Positions 25,673-33,176 of a stretch of DNA of 33,296 nucleotides are shown one piece after another. The notes beneath the pieces were generated by a model. It was not told the origin of the DNA, searched no databases, and saw only the letters and a program-made list of their open reading frames with translations. Origin of the DNA: Candidatus Saccharibacteria bacterium RIFCSPHIGHO2_12_FULL_47_16b (GTDB taxonomy: Bacteria; Patescibacteriota; Saccharimonadia; Saccharimonadales; UBA10212). The translations under genes were made by a program, and so were the position numbers. Each line of letters starts with the position of its first letter. Position 1 is the stretch's first letter. The DNA is taken from assembly GCA_001790525.1 (NCBI GenBank), contig MGCU01000005.1:1-33296 (forward strand), read 5' to 3'.

Positions 25673-27100
25673 TCACGACGTGCCTCCGGCTAGCTGGCTT
25701 TTAAGTTGGGCTAGGGCTTGGGGGTACTTGTCGGCCGAGCTGATAGTTTTTCCGACTTCGGTCGCCACCCGTTTTAACAGCCCGACATCGAGATTATCCG
25801 GTGCATCATCAGCCAAGATGACATCGAGCATTAATTGCTGGGCGGCCAAGGGGTATGTCTCGCCGGGGACCTGGGTAAAAATCTGACTAAGCTGGTTCCC
25901 TTTTATAAGAACCTTGTGGGTTGAGGTGCTCATTTCTGTGCCAAAATGGGCATACTCTTTAGCCCGATTGTATTCTGTTAGGGTTTTAAAAACTTGAGCA
26001 TTTTGGGCCTTTTGCCGTTCGTTCTGGCCAACACCACCAACCCGAGTTACGCTTAAACCAACCGAAATGGCCGGCCGCAGTCCTGCTCGAAAAACGTTCA
26101 TATCCAGAATCCACTGACCGTCAGTAATCGACATCACATTGGTTGGCAGATAGGTTGAAATATCGCCGCCTTCGGTTAAAACTAGCGGCACGGCTGTCAA
26201 ACATTTATGGCTGGCGGCTAACTTACCGGCTCTTTCTAAAAGAGCCGAGTGGGCATGAAAGATATCGCCGGGGTAAGAATCGCGACCCGGGCTAACACCA
26301 GATAGTAGAGCGATTTCCCGATAAGCGAAAGCGTGGGTACTTAAATCGTCATAAAAAATCACCACGTCCTGATCAAGTGTTTGCCAAAGATACTCGGCCA
26401 GCGCACAACCAACATAAGGTGCTAGGTAACTATTGACCAATGATTCAAAAATGGTTGAGACCACCACAATTGATTTTTTCATGACGCCGGAGTCATTAAG
26501 ACGGGTCAGCAGTAAGTCAATGTCGCTGCGGCGTTTGGTTATCATTACATAAACAACAATCTGATCAGTCTTAAGCTGGTTAATGGCAATCTGTGTCGCC
26601 ATGGTGGTTTTGCCAGATTTACTATCGCCAAGTAAAGCTAGGCGCTGGCCACGAACAATCGGGAACAGCGTGTCGATGATTGTCACGCCGGTTTCCAGTT
26701 GGGTAGATAGTAACTCTCTTTGGTATATCGGCGGCGCACCATTAAAAATCGGCCAGTTAGCATCAGCTGCAATTGGCCCCTTGCCATCCAGCGGTTCGCC
26801 GGTGACCGATATGACTCGGCCAACAAAATCCTTGCCGACTTTGGCCAGTAGATCCTCCTGCTGGACAACCGCCAAAGTGCCGACTCGCAGTTTTGAATTA
26901 TTAAGTCGAAGAACTAATAGCCGATCCTCCAGAATATGATGCACGAAGCCCTGGCTACCATCTTCAAAAATTACCAGGGCGTGGGTATTGACCGGTTGCA
27001 TACCGCGGATTTGTACCAAAAAATTATTAATGGCAATTACTTCGCCGACCGGTCTGCCCTCATCAACAAAGCTTTGAAAGTGTTTATTGGCTTCCGCCAC
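25673..27100 (-). CDS. atpA: F1-like ATPase alpha subunit
   Basis: 475 residues, somewhat short for alpha (about 500-510). The nucleotide-binding motif is GDSKSGKT (158-165) in place of the usual GDRQTGKT, with Walker B VVIFYDDLSTHAFAYREIALL. Arginine finger R353 is in GLSVTRVGG, and PGRDSYPGDIFHAHSALLERA matches the conserved alpha signature. The active-site contribution of the arginine suggests a working alpha/beta interface. It overlaps the delta gene by 17 nt. Confidence 0.95.
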   Translation of the reverse strand: MAEANKHFQSFVDEGRPVGEVIAINNFLVQIRGMQPVNTHALVIFEDGSQGFVHHILEDRLLVLRLNNSKLRVGTLAVVQQEDLLAKVGKDFVGRVISVTGEPLDGKGPIAADANWPIFNGAPPIYQRELLSTQLETGVTIIDTLFPIVRGQRLALLGDSKSGKTTMATQIAINQLKTDQIVVYVMITKRRSDIDLLLTRLNDSGVMKKSIVVVSTIFESLVNSYLAPYVGCALAEYLWQTLDQDVVIFYDDLSTHAFAYREIALLSGVSPGRDSYPGDIFHAHSALLERAGKLAASHKCLTAVPLVLTEGGDISTYLPTNVMSITDGQWILDMNVFRAGLRPAISVGLSVTRVGGVGQNERQKAQNAQVFKTLTEYNRAKEYAHFGTEMSTSTHKVLIKGNQLSQIFTQVPGETYPLAAQQLMLDVILADDAPDNLDVGLLKRVATEVGKTISSADKYPQALAQLKSQLAGGTS

Positions 27101-27587
27101 GACTGACTGCTCCTTTTATCAGTTCGACTAAGTAAGCTTTTTCCTTGTCCAGGTGCGCCCGCAAGCTCATGTCAAAAACTTTATTTGGCGTGCGCAAAAC
27201 ACAGCCAGCGGCGATGCTCGGTTGCAGACCAACTTGGACTAAAGCGTGCTGATGGATGTTTTCACGCAGCCATGCCAAGATGCGTTCCAAAAATTTTGAT
27301 GGCGGTTCGGCGGCAAAACTAATTTGTATGGTAGGTGCGGATCCCTTCAACTTATCCAGCTGTTGGGCTAGGCTCTGGCGGTGATTTGCTTGCAGTAAGT
27401 TCAGTTGATTTTCCTTAGAAATCTCATCGAGTAGCCGCGTTAGGCGCGGCGGGGTAACTGGCGTGCCGGCCGCTCTGGCTTTAGCGGCGATAAAAAATTC
27501 ATCAACCGCCGCTAGTTCCCGGCTCAAACGGATAATGTCCGACTGCGAAACAACACCTAAAGGCAGCCTAAATTCCAGCTTTGACAT
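27084..27587 (-). CDS. atpH: F1-like ATPase delta subunit (peripheral-stalk cap)
   Basis: 167 residues from ATG 27587. An ORF can be extended to 27683, but that start lies deep inside the b-like gene and the added residues look non-coding. The C-terminal part VQVGLQPSIAAGCVLRTPNKVFDMSLRAHLDK matches the delta/OSCP ending (VDPSLIGGVxVRxGDKVxDxSVRxxL). The N-terminal half is helical, as in delta. It links the top of the alpha3beta3 ring to the b-like stalk. It overlaps the b-like gene by 20 nt and atpA by 17 nt, so the three are translated together. Confidence 0.82.
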   Translation of the reverse strand: MSKLEFRLPLGVVSQSDIIRLSRELAAVDEFFIAAKARAAGTPVTPPRLTRLLDEISKENQLNLLQANHRQSLAQQLDKLKGSAPTIQISFAAEPPSKFLERILAWLRENIHQHALVQVGLQPSIAAGCVLRTPNKVFDMSLRAHLDKEKAYLVELIKGAVSRGGSQ

Positions 27588-28215
27588 CTTCAAAAATGGC
27601 TTTTTTATTATTTTCCAGCTCGGCCAAGATGTACTCGAGTTGATCGGATAGATCAATTTGATTACCGATGGCTCGCAGAACATAGTGGTTTATAATCGAG
27701 GCCATTTCCTGCTCAAAGCGCTCAATAATCCTGGTCTTTTGGGCTTCGGCTTGAGCCTGCAATTGGGTCTCCAAAAAATGGCGTTGTTGTTCAATGGTAG
27801 TGACGGTTTTTTCAATCGAGTCCAGCGCTAGTTGTTTAGCATCAGAGATTGATTGCTGATATTTTTTGAACTCTTCTTGAAGTGTCCGGGTGATTTCGGT
27901 ACGCATGTAATCATTGAGTTGGGTGGTAGTCTCACGCAAGTCTTGCTGTAAGAACATGGCGTTTTCGCCGATGACCTTTTCAAAATGGAGCCGGCCGCGG
28001 TTACGCAGCTCTTCCCGAAACTCATCATTAAATATATGATCGACTTCTTCTTGTGCCCGCTCCAGCAAGGTGGAGCGGCTGACCGGCGGTATCTGGCTAG
28101 CGGCAATTTTGGCTTTCTTACGACTTTTCCGGTACGGTTGCCACACCAGCCAAGTAAAGACCAGCGTGGCGCTGATGATTAAACCGATTATGATTATTAA
28201 CCCACCGCTACTCAT
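27568..28215 (-). CDS. atpF: F-type ATPase b-like peripheral stalk protein
   Basis: 215 residues, longer than ordinary b (about 155-170). One N-terminal membrane helix (GGLIIIIGLIISATLVFTWLVW) is followed by a basic patch and about 170 residues of charged coiled coil, the layout of subunit b. It sits between the c-like membrane protein and delta, where b is normally encoded. Its presence with delta implies that F1 is held still relative to the membrane while gamma turns. The ATG follows the stop of the upstream gene after 3 nt, without a separate ribosome site. Confidence 0.78.
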   Translation of the reverse strand: MSSGGLIIIIGLIISATLVFTWLVWQPYRKSRKKAKIAASQIPPVSRSTLLERAQEEVDHIFNDEFREELRNRGRLHFEKVIGENAMFLQQDLRETTTQLNDYMRTEITRTLQEEFKKYQQSISDAKQLALDSIEKTVTTIEQQRHFLETQLQAQAEAQKTRIIERFEQEMASIINHYVLRAIGNQIDLSDQLEYILAELENNKKAIFEDVKAGI

Positions 28216-28218
28216 GAT

Positions 28219-28995
28219 TTAGATTTTTAATAATAAAAAGATGCCGCCCAGTCCGCCAATAAAGACCAGCCCGGCCGCCACGATTACTTGGGTTAAGCTT
28301 TGCATAATTGAGTGTTTGCTCAAAGGATTGCGACCAATCGAAATCAGACTGGTACGGACTCCAACCAAAATCAAGCTGGCCGCCACAATCAGCGTTATAA
28401 CGAAAATAGCCAGCGCGCTGTAGATGCGGGCAGCCGAGACCGGCTTGCCGGCAATGGCGTAGGCTAGTCTTAACAAAGGACCAGGTACGGCTTTATCGCC
28501 TTTAATTTGCGGGTTTTTGCCGGGGTTAAGTTCGGCTTTAATCTTGCCGGTCGCAGCATTATTAAAATCATCGAGGGCCTTACCAACAACATATTCTTGG
28601 TTAATGGAAGCTTTGCCGGCAACGCCGTCGGTTTTAGACATCGATAAGTAATCGCCCGATTTAATCGATCCGTTGCTGGCGCTAACTAAGATTGGGTAGG
28701 CGCCCGAGGTTGCCACAAAGACCGTCTGGTCTTGCTTTTGCAAGGTAACAGCCGCTTCGGTTTGCTCGATGACGACGCCGTATATTCTATTTACATCCGC
28801 GGCTGGTGCTGGCTCAACACTTTCCGGGTCGTCTTTTGTAAGAGCCACGACCGTGCCCGGCTCAATTTTAGTTTTGGCACCAAAGCTTTTGGCGATAGTT
28901 TGCCCATAAACCAGTCCGGCCGGAATAAGCAATATTGACGCGACCATTAGTACTTTAAGGAGTCTGCCCATAAGAAATTTAGGGATGAACTTCAT
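28219..28995 (-). CDS. Membrane protein with exported domain and c-subunit-like hairpin lacking the ion-binding carboxylate
   Basis: 258 residues. A membrane segment or signal anchor (about 9-30) is followed by an exported beta-rich domain (about 45-145), with NGSIKSGDYLSMSKTDG and YVVGKALDDF as in tail-fibre or peptidase-G2-like surface modules. A C-terminal hairpin of two helices follows (about 189-213 and 231-256) around the loop RTSLISIGRNPLSKHSI. In F-type c subunits the same cytoplasmic loop carries R-Q/N-P, and the essential Asp/Glu lies 20 residues after that Arg (E. coli R41 and D61). Here the Arg is R222 and position 242 is Gly; the whole second helix has no acidic residue. The predicted topology puts R-N-P in the cytoplasm, as in c. 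It is the first gene of the F1-like cluster, with TATACT 10 nt before the ATG. The c homology is inferred from motif, topology and position, not from a search. Confidence 0.75.
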   Translation of the reverse strand: MKFIPKFLMGRLLKVLMVASILLIPAGLVYGQTIAKSFGAKTKIEPGTVVALTKDDPESVEPAPAADVNRIYGVVIEQTEAAVTLQKQDQTVFVATSGAYPILVSASNGSIKSGDYLSMSKTDGVAGKASINQEYVVGKALDDFNNAATGKIKAELNPGKNPQIKGDKAVPGPLLRLAYAIAGKPVSAARIYSALAIFVITLIVAASLILVGVRTSLISIGRNPLSKHSIMQSLTQVIVAAGLVFIGGLGGIFLLLKI

Positions 28996-29005
28996 CTTGA
29001 GTTAA

Positions 29006-29011
29006 AGTATA
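29006..29011 (-). promoter_or_regulatory. -10 promoter of the F1-like ATPase cluster
   Basis: TATACT lies 10 nt upstream of the first ATG (28995), in the 28-nt gap after the cysteine desulfurase gene. It predicts a leader of about four bases and an independent transcript starting with the c-like gene, which argues that no atpB is missing upstream of it within the operon. Confidence 0.6.
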
Positions 29012-29023
29012 CCGCTTAAGGTG

Positions 29024-30166
29024 TTATTTCGCGAGTATCTTTGACAGTGTTAAAACCGTGGTTTTTATATCAGCTTCAGTTGTGGCGCGGCCGAAGCTAA
29101 ATCGCAGGCTGGAGCGGATCATTGGTTCTGATAAACCCATGGCTTTTAGAACATGCGACGGGTCCTCACGGCTGGCACTGCAAGCGCTGCCGACGGCCGC
29201 AGCAATACCATGCTTGTCTAATTCCATAACCAGACGTTCAGCGTCCTGGCCCGGTAAGCTAACACTAATAATGTGCGGGCTTTTTTTCTTGTCATGGCCA
29301 TTAATAGTGGCCTCTGGTAGTTGACTTTTGAGTTGATTGGAAAAAAGGTTGGATAGCTGCTGGAGCCTTTTAAGCTCACCGGTCTTTTTAGCTTGAGCCA
29401 GCTTTAAAGCCTCTGCCAAACCGACGGCCGTCGCTAAACTTTCTGTGCCGGAACGCAGGCCAAACTCTTGACCGCCGCCCAAAATCAAAGGCTGTAAGCT
29501 CGTACCGGCTCGGACATAGAGGGCGCCGGACTGCTTGGGGCCATAAATCTTCCCGCCGTTGATGGTTAATAAATCAACACCCAGTCGGCCAACATGTAAA
29601 TCGAATAGGTTGCCGGCTTGAGCGGCATCGCTATGAAAATAAAGCGGCTGATCATTTTTAGTTTTGAGCCGCTGCTGTCTAACTTCTTTAACAAATTGGG
29701 CGGCTTTGGCTAGTGGTTGGATGGTGCCGACTTCGTTGTTGACGTACATGAGGCTAATTAAGACCGTTTTTGGTTTGATCATTTTAGCTAACTTGTTTAG
29801 ATCAACCAAGCCATGTTTATCAACTGGGATTAGCCGGTGCTTAAACTGCTTGGCCGGCTCCAAAACCGATTCATGTTCAATAGCGCTGACTAAAGCTTCG
29901 CCGTCTGGAAACTGGCGCATGGTACCAGCGATTGCCATGTTGTTGGCTTCGGTGGCCCCACTTGTAAAAATTATTTCGCCGGTCTTAGCGCCAAGACATT
30001 TGGCAATAGTTGCCCTGGTCTGCTCCAAAACCTGTCTAGCCTGCCGAGCCGCCAAATAAACCGACGACGGGTTATGAAAAACCTTCGAAAAAAACGGCAC
30101 CATGGCCTTAAGCACTCTCTTATCCAGCGGCGTAGCCGCTGCATAATCCAAGTATATTGATTTCAT
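29024..30166 (-). CDS. iscS: Cysteine desulfurase (IscS/NifS family)
   Basis: 380 residues. This PLP enzyme takes sulfur from cysteine as a persulfide. Signatures: YLDYAAATPLD at the N-terminus, SGATEANN, the HSDAAQAG PLP-Asp region, the Schiff-base lysine K206 in NGGKIYGPKQSG, and the catalytic C329 in GSACSASREDPSHVL, numbering nearly that of E. coli IscS (K206, C328). The residue before the lysine is Gly where IscS has His. No iscU or Fe-S scaffold is nearby. The likely use here is sulfur supply for MnmA, encoded in the same window. It lies 13 nt after metG, probably cotranscribed. Confidence 0.95.
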   Translation of the reverse strand: MKSIYLDYAAATPLDKRVLKAMVPFFSKVFHNPSSVYLAARQARQVLEQTRATIAKCLGAKTGEIIFTSGATEANNMAIAGTMRQFPDGEALVSAIEHESVLEPAKQFKHRLIPVDKHGLVDLNKLAKMIKPKTVLISLMYVNNEVGTIQPLAKAAQFVKEVRQQRLKTKNDQPLYFHSDAAQAGNLFDLHVGRLGVDLLTINGGKIYGPKQSGALYVRAGTSLQPLILGGGQEFGLRSGTESLATAVGLAEALKLAQAKKTGELKRLQQLSNLFSNQLKSQLPEATINGHDKKKSPHIISVSLPGQDAERLVMELDKHGIAAAVGSACSASREDPSHVLKAMGLSEPMIRSSLRFSFGRATTEADIKTTVLTLSKILAK

Positions 30167-30179
30167 TACGGACGCGTTC

Positions 30180-31643
30180 TTAAGCTTTTGGGCTTTTAAC
30201 TGCCTTCGGGAAAAGCGGTTTTGCTAGCGGCTGCAAGACGCCGCTAGCAAAGACGGCTTTAATCTTAGCCGAGGTGTCCGGCAACATCGGTTCCAGTAAA
30301 TCGGCAACTTCAATTAAGCAGCCGGCCATGTAGGCCAGGACTTCCTGAAGATGCGCGTCGTCGATGGGACCAGACTTTGGCTCTGCCAGTTTCCACGGCT
30401 TGGTTTCATCAATATATTGATTGAGGCCTCTGACTTGTTCCCAGATTTCTTCCATGGCCTTATCAAACCTAAACTCTGCCAAGGCTTGAGTGTACTTCGC
30501 GACGTCATGTTCTGGATCGGGGATCTCGCCAATCATGCCGTTTTCGTATTTGGCAATCATGGCGGCAGTCCGCGAGACGGCATTACCTAATTGATCAGCC
30601 AGTTCGTCATTGTAGACAGCTGTAAACCGCTGCCAATTAAAATCACCGTCGCCGTAACTTGGAATGTGGCGCAGGAAAAAGTAGCGGAAGGCATCAGTAC
30701 CGAATTTTTGAATAACCTCAAGCGGTGACACTACGTTACCTAGGCTTTTGCTCATTTTGCCGCCGGCAACTGTCACATAGCCATGAACGTAAAGTGCTTT
30801 AGGCAGCGGCAAGCCAAGACCCAGCAGCATGCCCGGCCAGATGGCGGCATGGAAGCGTAAAATACCTTTGCCAATCACTTGGACGTCGGCCGGCCAGTAT
30901 TTTTTAAAGTCTGGCTGGTCTGGATAACCAAGCACCGTGATGTAGTTAAGTAGCGCCTCGAACCAAACATATATAATTTGCGTGTCATCGCCCGGTACTG
31001 GCACGCCCCAGGCGATTTTGTCTTTTGGCCGGCTGATGCTAATGTCTGCCAAACCAGCATTAGTAACTGCCAGTATCTCATTACGTCGGGTGTTAGGCAC
31101 AACAGCGAACTCACCCGATTCGATAGCCTGTTTAATTTTTGGAGCGAAAGCGCTCAACTTGAAGAAGTAATTTTCTTCTTTAATTTTCTCGTATGGCCGG
31201 TTGTGGTCAGGACAAACACCTTTGTTGCGCCGGACGGTTTCTTCGGTAAAAAATTCCTCGTCACCAACGCAATACCAGCCTTCATATTGACTCTTGTAAA
31301 TAAAGTTTTGCAGGTTTTGCCAAGCTACTTGGGCGCGCTTTTCGTGATCCGGATTGGTAGTACGGATAAAACGGTCGTTGCTGACGTTAAGAAGTTTTAG
31401 TAGCTCAATGAACTTTCGGCTCATCTGTTCGGTAAACTGCTCCGGTGCAAGCTTTAGCTCGGCGGCTTTTTCGGCATTTTTACCGCCATGCTCGTCCGTG
31501 CCAACCGAAAAAAGAGTGGGAATTTTACGCAACCTAGCATAGCGAGCCAAAACATCAGCCATTATAAATTCCATAGCATGACCTAAATGCGGCTCGGCAT
31601 TAACATAAGGAATAGAGGTAGTCACATAAAACTTATTGTTCAT
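30180..31643 (-). CDS. metG: Methionyl-tRNA synthetase
   Basis: 487 residues, class I. The HIGH motif is PHLGHA (18-23) and KMSKS is at 296-300. The connective domain has only two Cys of the zinc knuckle (C125, C144), and the anticodon-binding helical domain carries FNWQRF and NQYIDETKPWKLA. The C-terminal tRNA-binding appendix found in longer forms is absent. It charges initiator and elongator tRNA-Met. TGCTACAAT lies 7 nt before the ATG, so the mRNA is probably leaderless. The cysteine desulfurase gene follows closely. Confidence 0.97.
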   Translation of the reverse strand: MNNKFYVTTSIPYVNAEPHLGHAMEFIMADVLARYARLRKIPTLFSVGTDEHGGKNAEKAAELKLAPEQFTEQMSRKFIELLKLLNVSNDRFIRTTNPDHEKRAQVAWQNLQNFIYKSQYEGWYCVGDEEFFTEETVRRNKGVCPDHNRPYEKIKEENYFFKLSAFAPKIKQAIESGEFAVVPNTRRNEILAVTNAGLADISISRPKDKIAWGVPVPGDDTQIIYVWFEALLNYITVLGYPDQPDFKKYWPADVQVIGKGILRFHAAIWPGMLLGLGLPLPKALYVHGYVTVAGGKMSKSLGNVVSPLEVIQKFGTDAFRYFFLRHIPSYGDGDFNWQRFTAVYNDELADQLGNAVSRTAAMIAKYENGMIGEIPDPEHDVAKYTQALAEFRFDKAMEEIWEQVRGLNQYIDETKPWKLAEPKSGPIDDAHLQEVLAYMAGCLIEVADLLEPMLPDTSAKIKAVFASGVLQPLAKPLFPKAVKSPKA

Positions 31644-31650
31644 TTAATTA

Positions 31651-31656
31651 ATTGTA
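31651..31656 (-). promoter_or_regulatory. Extended -10 promoter of metG
   Basis: TGCTACAAT on the minus strand, 7 nt from the ATG. The expected start of transcription coincides with the start codon. Confidence 0.6.
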
Positions 31657-31723
31657 GCATTCTCTTCAGAGGTCCGACCTTGCTAGAAATCAGAATCGGA
31701 CAAATGAAAATTACAAATTTTTA

Positions 31724-31729
31724 TATAAT
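31724..31729 (+). promoter_or_regulatory. -10 promoter of the tRNA-Val gene
   Basis: TATAAT about 30 nt upstream of the mature tRNA 5' end, divergent from metG. A perfect palindrome CCACTAGTGG (31751-31760) follows and covers the first two bases of the tRNA. Confidence 0.5.
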
Positions 31730-31758
31730 CTAAGTAGATTATTTCATTAGCCACTAGT

Positions 31759-31834
31759 GGGTAATTAGCTCAACGGCTAGAGCGCTTGATTCACATTCAA
31801 GAGGTTGTAGGTTCGAATCCTGCATTACCCACCA
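31759..31834 (+). tRNA. tRNA-Val (anticodon CAC)
   Basis: 76 nt including an encoded CCA. The acceptor stem GGGTAAT pairs with ATTACCC. The anticodon stem CTTGA/TCAAG carries loop TTCACAT, giving anticodon CAC (reads GUG). The T arm is GTAGG-TTCGAAT-CCTGC. All stems pair. Its last 10 nt overlap the end of the YkgJ-type gene on the other strand. Confidence 0.95.
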
Positions 31835-32271
31835 AGGATCCTTGTTTGGTTAAATTCCAGATTCAATGATTCTTCATTAGCTAATACCGCTATTAGATCA
31901 ATTGCTGGATAATCAGGTCCACCCGCTAAAAATGCCGAGGCGGCTTCATCCTGAATAGTCCGGCAGTGGCTCCCTTCAGGTTGCGTCAGTCGGCAGGTTC
32001 TCGGCCGGCGCTTGTCGTCGTAAATACTGCAACTATATAGGCCATCTGGACTAATTTCCAAAAAGCCGCAGGGACTATTCATCTCGTAGAGAGTTTCGCG
32101 TCCTGGCGCACTAAGAGTTGCCAACGTTGTCCCGGCCGCTTTCAAAGTGGCAGCCTCTTTGCGGGTCAACCATAACTTAGCAGTACCCAGACAGCAGGCG
32201 CCGCATGCTCGACAGATTTCTTCTCCTGGCGAAGGCGCAGTTGTTGTTTCAGGTAATAAATTCAAGCTCAC
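31825..32271 (-). CDS. YkgJ-family cysteine-cluster protein (putative Zn/Fe-chelate)
   Basis: 148 residues from a GTG start with a TAAGGA ten bases upstream. The N-terminal cluster C20-RA-C23-GA-C26-C27 and a later CGFLEISPDGLYSCSIYDDKRRPRTC segment are the metal-binding pattern of the UPF0153/YkgJ family. These are small soluble proteins thought to hold zinc or an Fe-S cluster; no reaction is established. Its TAA stop lies within the complement of the tRNA-Val acceptor stem, so the two genes overlap tail to tail. Confidence 0.85.
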   Translation of the reverse strand: MSLNLLPETTTAPSPGEEICRACGACCLGTAKLWLTRKEAATLKAAGTTLATLSAPGRETLYEMNSPCGFLEISPDGLYSCSIYDDKRRPRTCRLTQPEGSHCRTIQDEAASAFLAGGPDYPAIDLIAVLANEESLNLEFNQTRILGG

Positions 32272-32285
32272 AAAGGTTTTTCCTT

Positions 32286-32318
32286 AAAATTAAAAACCGG
32301 GCTTTGCTGTAGTCCGGT
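32286..32318 (-). terminator. Possible rho-independent terminator
   Basis: Read leftward, ACCGG and CCGGT form a stem with a 13-nt loop that can be extended inward by CT/AG across one mismatch, followed directly by TTTTAATTTT. It lies just before the YkgJ-type gene and would end transcripts coming from the cupredoxin side. Confidence 0.45.
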
Positions 32319-32357
32319 AGGTTTACTTGATTGTTTAGTTTTGGGCGAGCACGTTTA

Positions 32358-32576
32358 TCAAACTACAGCAGGCTTCTCGATATAGAGAATAATGCCGAGG
32401 ATAATAAATCTACGCTTATGCACCATGGCTAACTTTATACCGGAAAAGTACTTAACAATGCAAGCCCAGCAGTAGATTTTCGAGTCGTCCGCCTGGCGGA
32501 TCGATGCCAAATAAAGATAGTCACCTTTGTGGCCTAAGTAATGTGCCGCAAGAATAGAATTTGGACTGGCGGACAA
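32358..32576 (-). CDS. Doubtful small ORF, 72 aa
   Basis: A TTG-started frame with a hydrophobic, basic C-terminal part (FIILGIILYIEKP). There is no ribosome site or promoter next to the start and no known family. It is kept only because it fills most of the 433-nt gap between the YkgJ-type and cupredoxin genes and ends before a possible terminator. It could equally be non-coding; nothing else is evident in this gap. Confidence 0.22.
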   Translation of the reverse strand: MSASPNSILAAHYLGHKGDYLYLASIRQADDSKIYCWACIVKYFSGIKLAMVHKRRFIILGIILYIEKPAVV

Positions 32577-32704
32577 ATATCCCGACGATCAACCTATCAA
32601 AATGTTAATCCGAAGTGTTTCATTGAACTTTCATGTCCAAAAAATCATACCCATTCTTAGTCGGGATAATCTCGAAAGCTCACTGCTGGGCAAGTATTTT
32701 CTTT

Positions 32705-33139
32705 TTATTGGACAGTGATTGTGCCGGTTTCGGACGAATTGAGATGATTATGGTAACCGAACGTACCCGTTTTAGTGAGGGTGAAGGTGGCAGTTTTGCC
32801 GGCTTGGATTACACCAACATTAAGCTCGTCATTATCGGTGTGAACGGGGTGAGGATTGGACTGGACTTGAATAGCGTCATCTGAATTGTTTTTAATCGAT
32901 ACGCTGTCACCTGATTTAACCGTCAACGAACTTGGGGTAAAACTGCTATTAGCATAAGTAATAGCGCTGGCTGATTGTGGTGTCTGGGTCTCGGATGTAT
33001 TGGTGGCAGTTTCCGGCTGTTTGTTTGTAGTGCTAGTAGTCGAAGTCTGGTTATTATCAGATTTGTTGTTGATGATTATGAATCCGCCAATTACTAAAGC
33101 GGCCGCCACCAGCCCAGTTATAATAACGCCTGTTTTCAT
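32705..33139 (-). CDS. Membrane-anchored cupredoxin-like protein
   Basis: 144 residues. An N-terminal membrane anchor (about 4-23) is followed by a Thr/Ser/Asn-rich linker to about 57 and a single cupredoxin beta-sandwich with SSFTPSSLTVKSGDSVSIKN and a closing GTFGYHNHLNSSETGTITV. The copper-site Cys and Met of blue-copper proteins are absent: the loop has H130 and H132, with H97 and H100 upstream. It may bind copper or another metal through His, or serve structurally. A strong GGAGG four bases before the ATG and a TATAAT at 33162-33167 (minus) mark it as the first gene of its own transcript, the only operon-leading gene here with a classical leader. Confidence 0.85.
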   Translation of the reverse strand: MKTGVIITGLVAAALVIGGFIIINNKSDNNQTSTTSTTNKQPETATNTSETQTPQSASAITYANSSFTPSSLTVKSGDSVSIKNNSDDAIQVQSNPHPVHTDNDELNVGVIQAGKTATFTLTKTGTFGYHNHLNSSETGTITVQ

Positions 33140-33161
33140 ACAACCTCCTAATTATTCTTCA

Positions 33162-33167
33162 ATTATA
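33162..33167 (-). promoter_or_regulatory. -10 promoter and Shine-Dalgarno leader of the cupredoxin-like gene
   Basis: TATAAT is followed after 12 nt by GGAGG and then the ATG. This arrangement leaves a true 5' leader of about 16 nt, unlike most first genes in the window. Confidence 0.6.
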
Positions 33168-33176
33168 GCCCATAGT

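Noticed and set aside
27588-27683. N-terminal extension of the delta subunit to 27683
   Set aside because: The extra residues lie wholly inside the b-like gene, do not resemble delta, and a suitable ATG is present at 27587.
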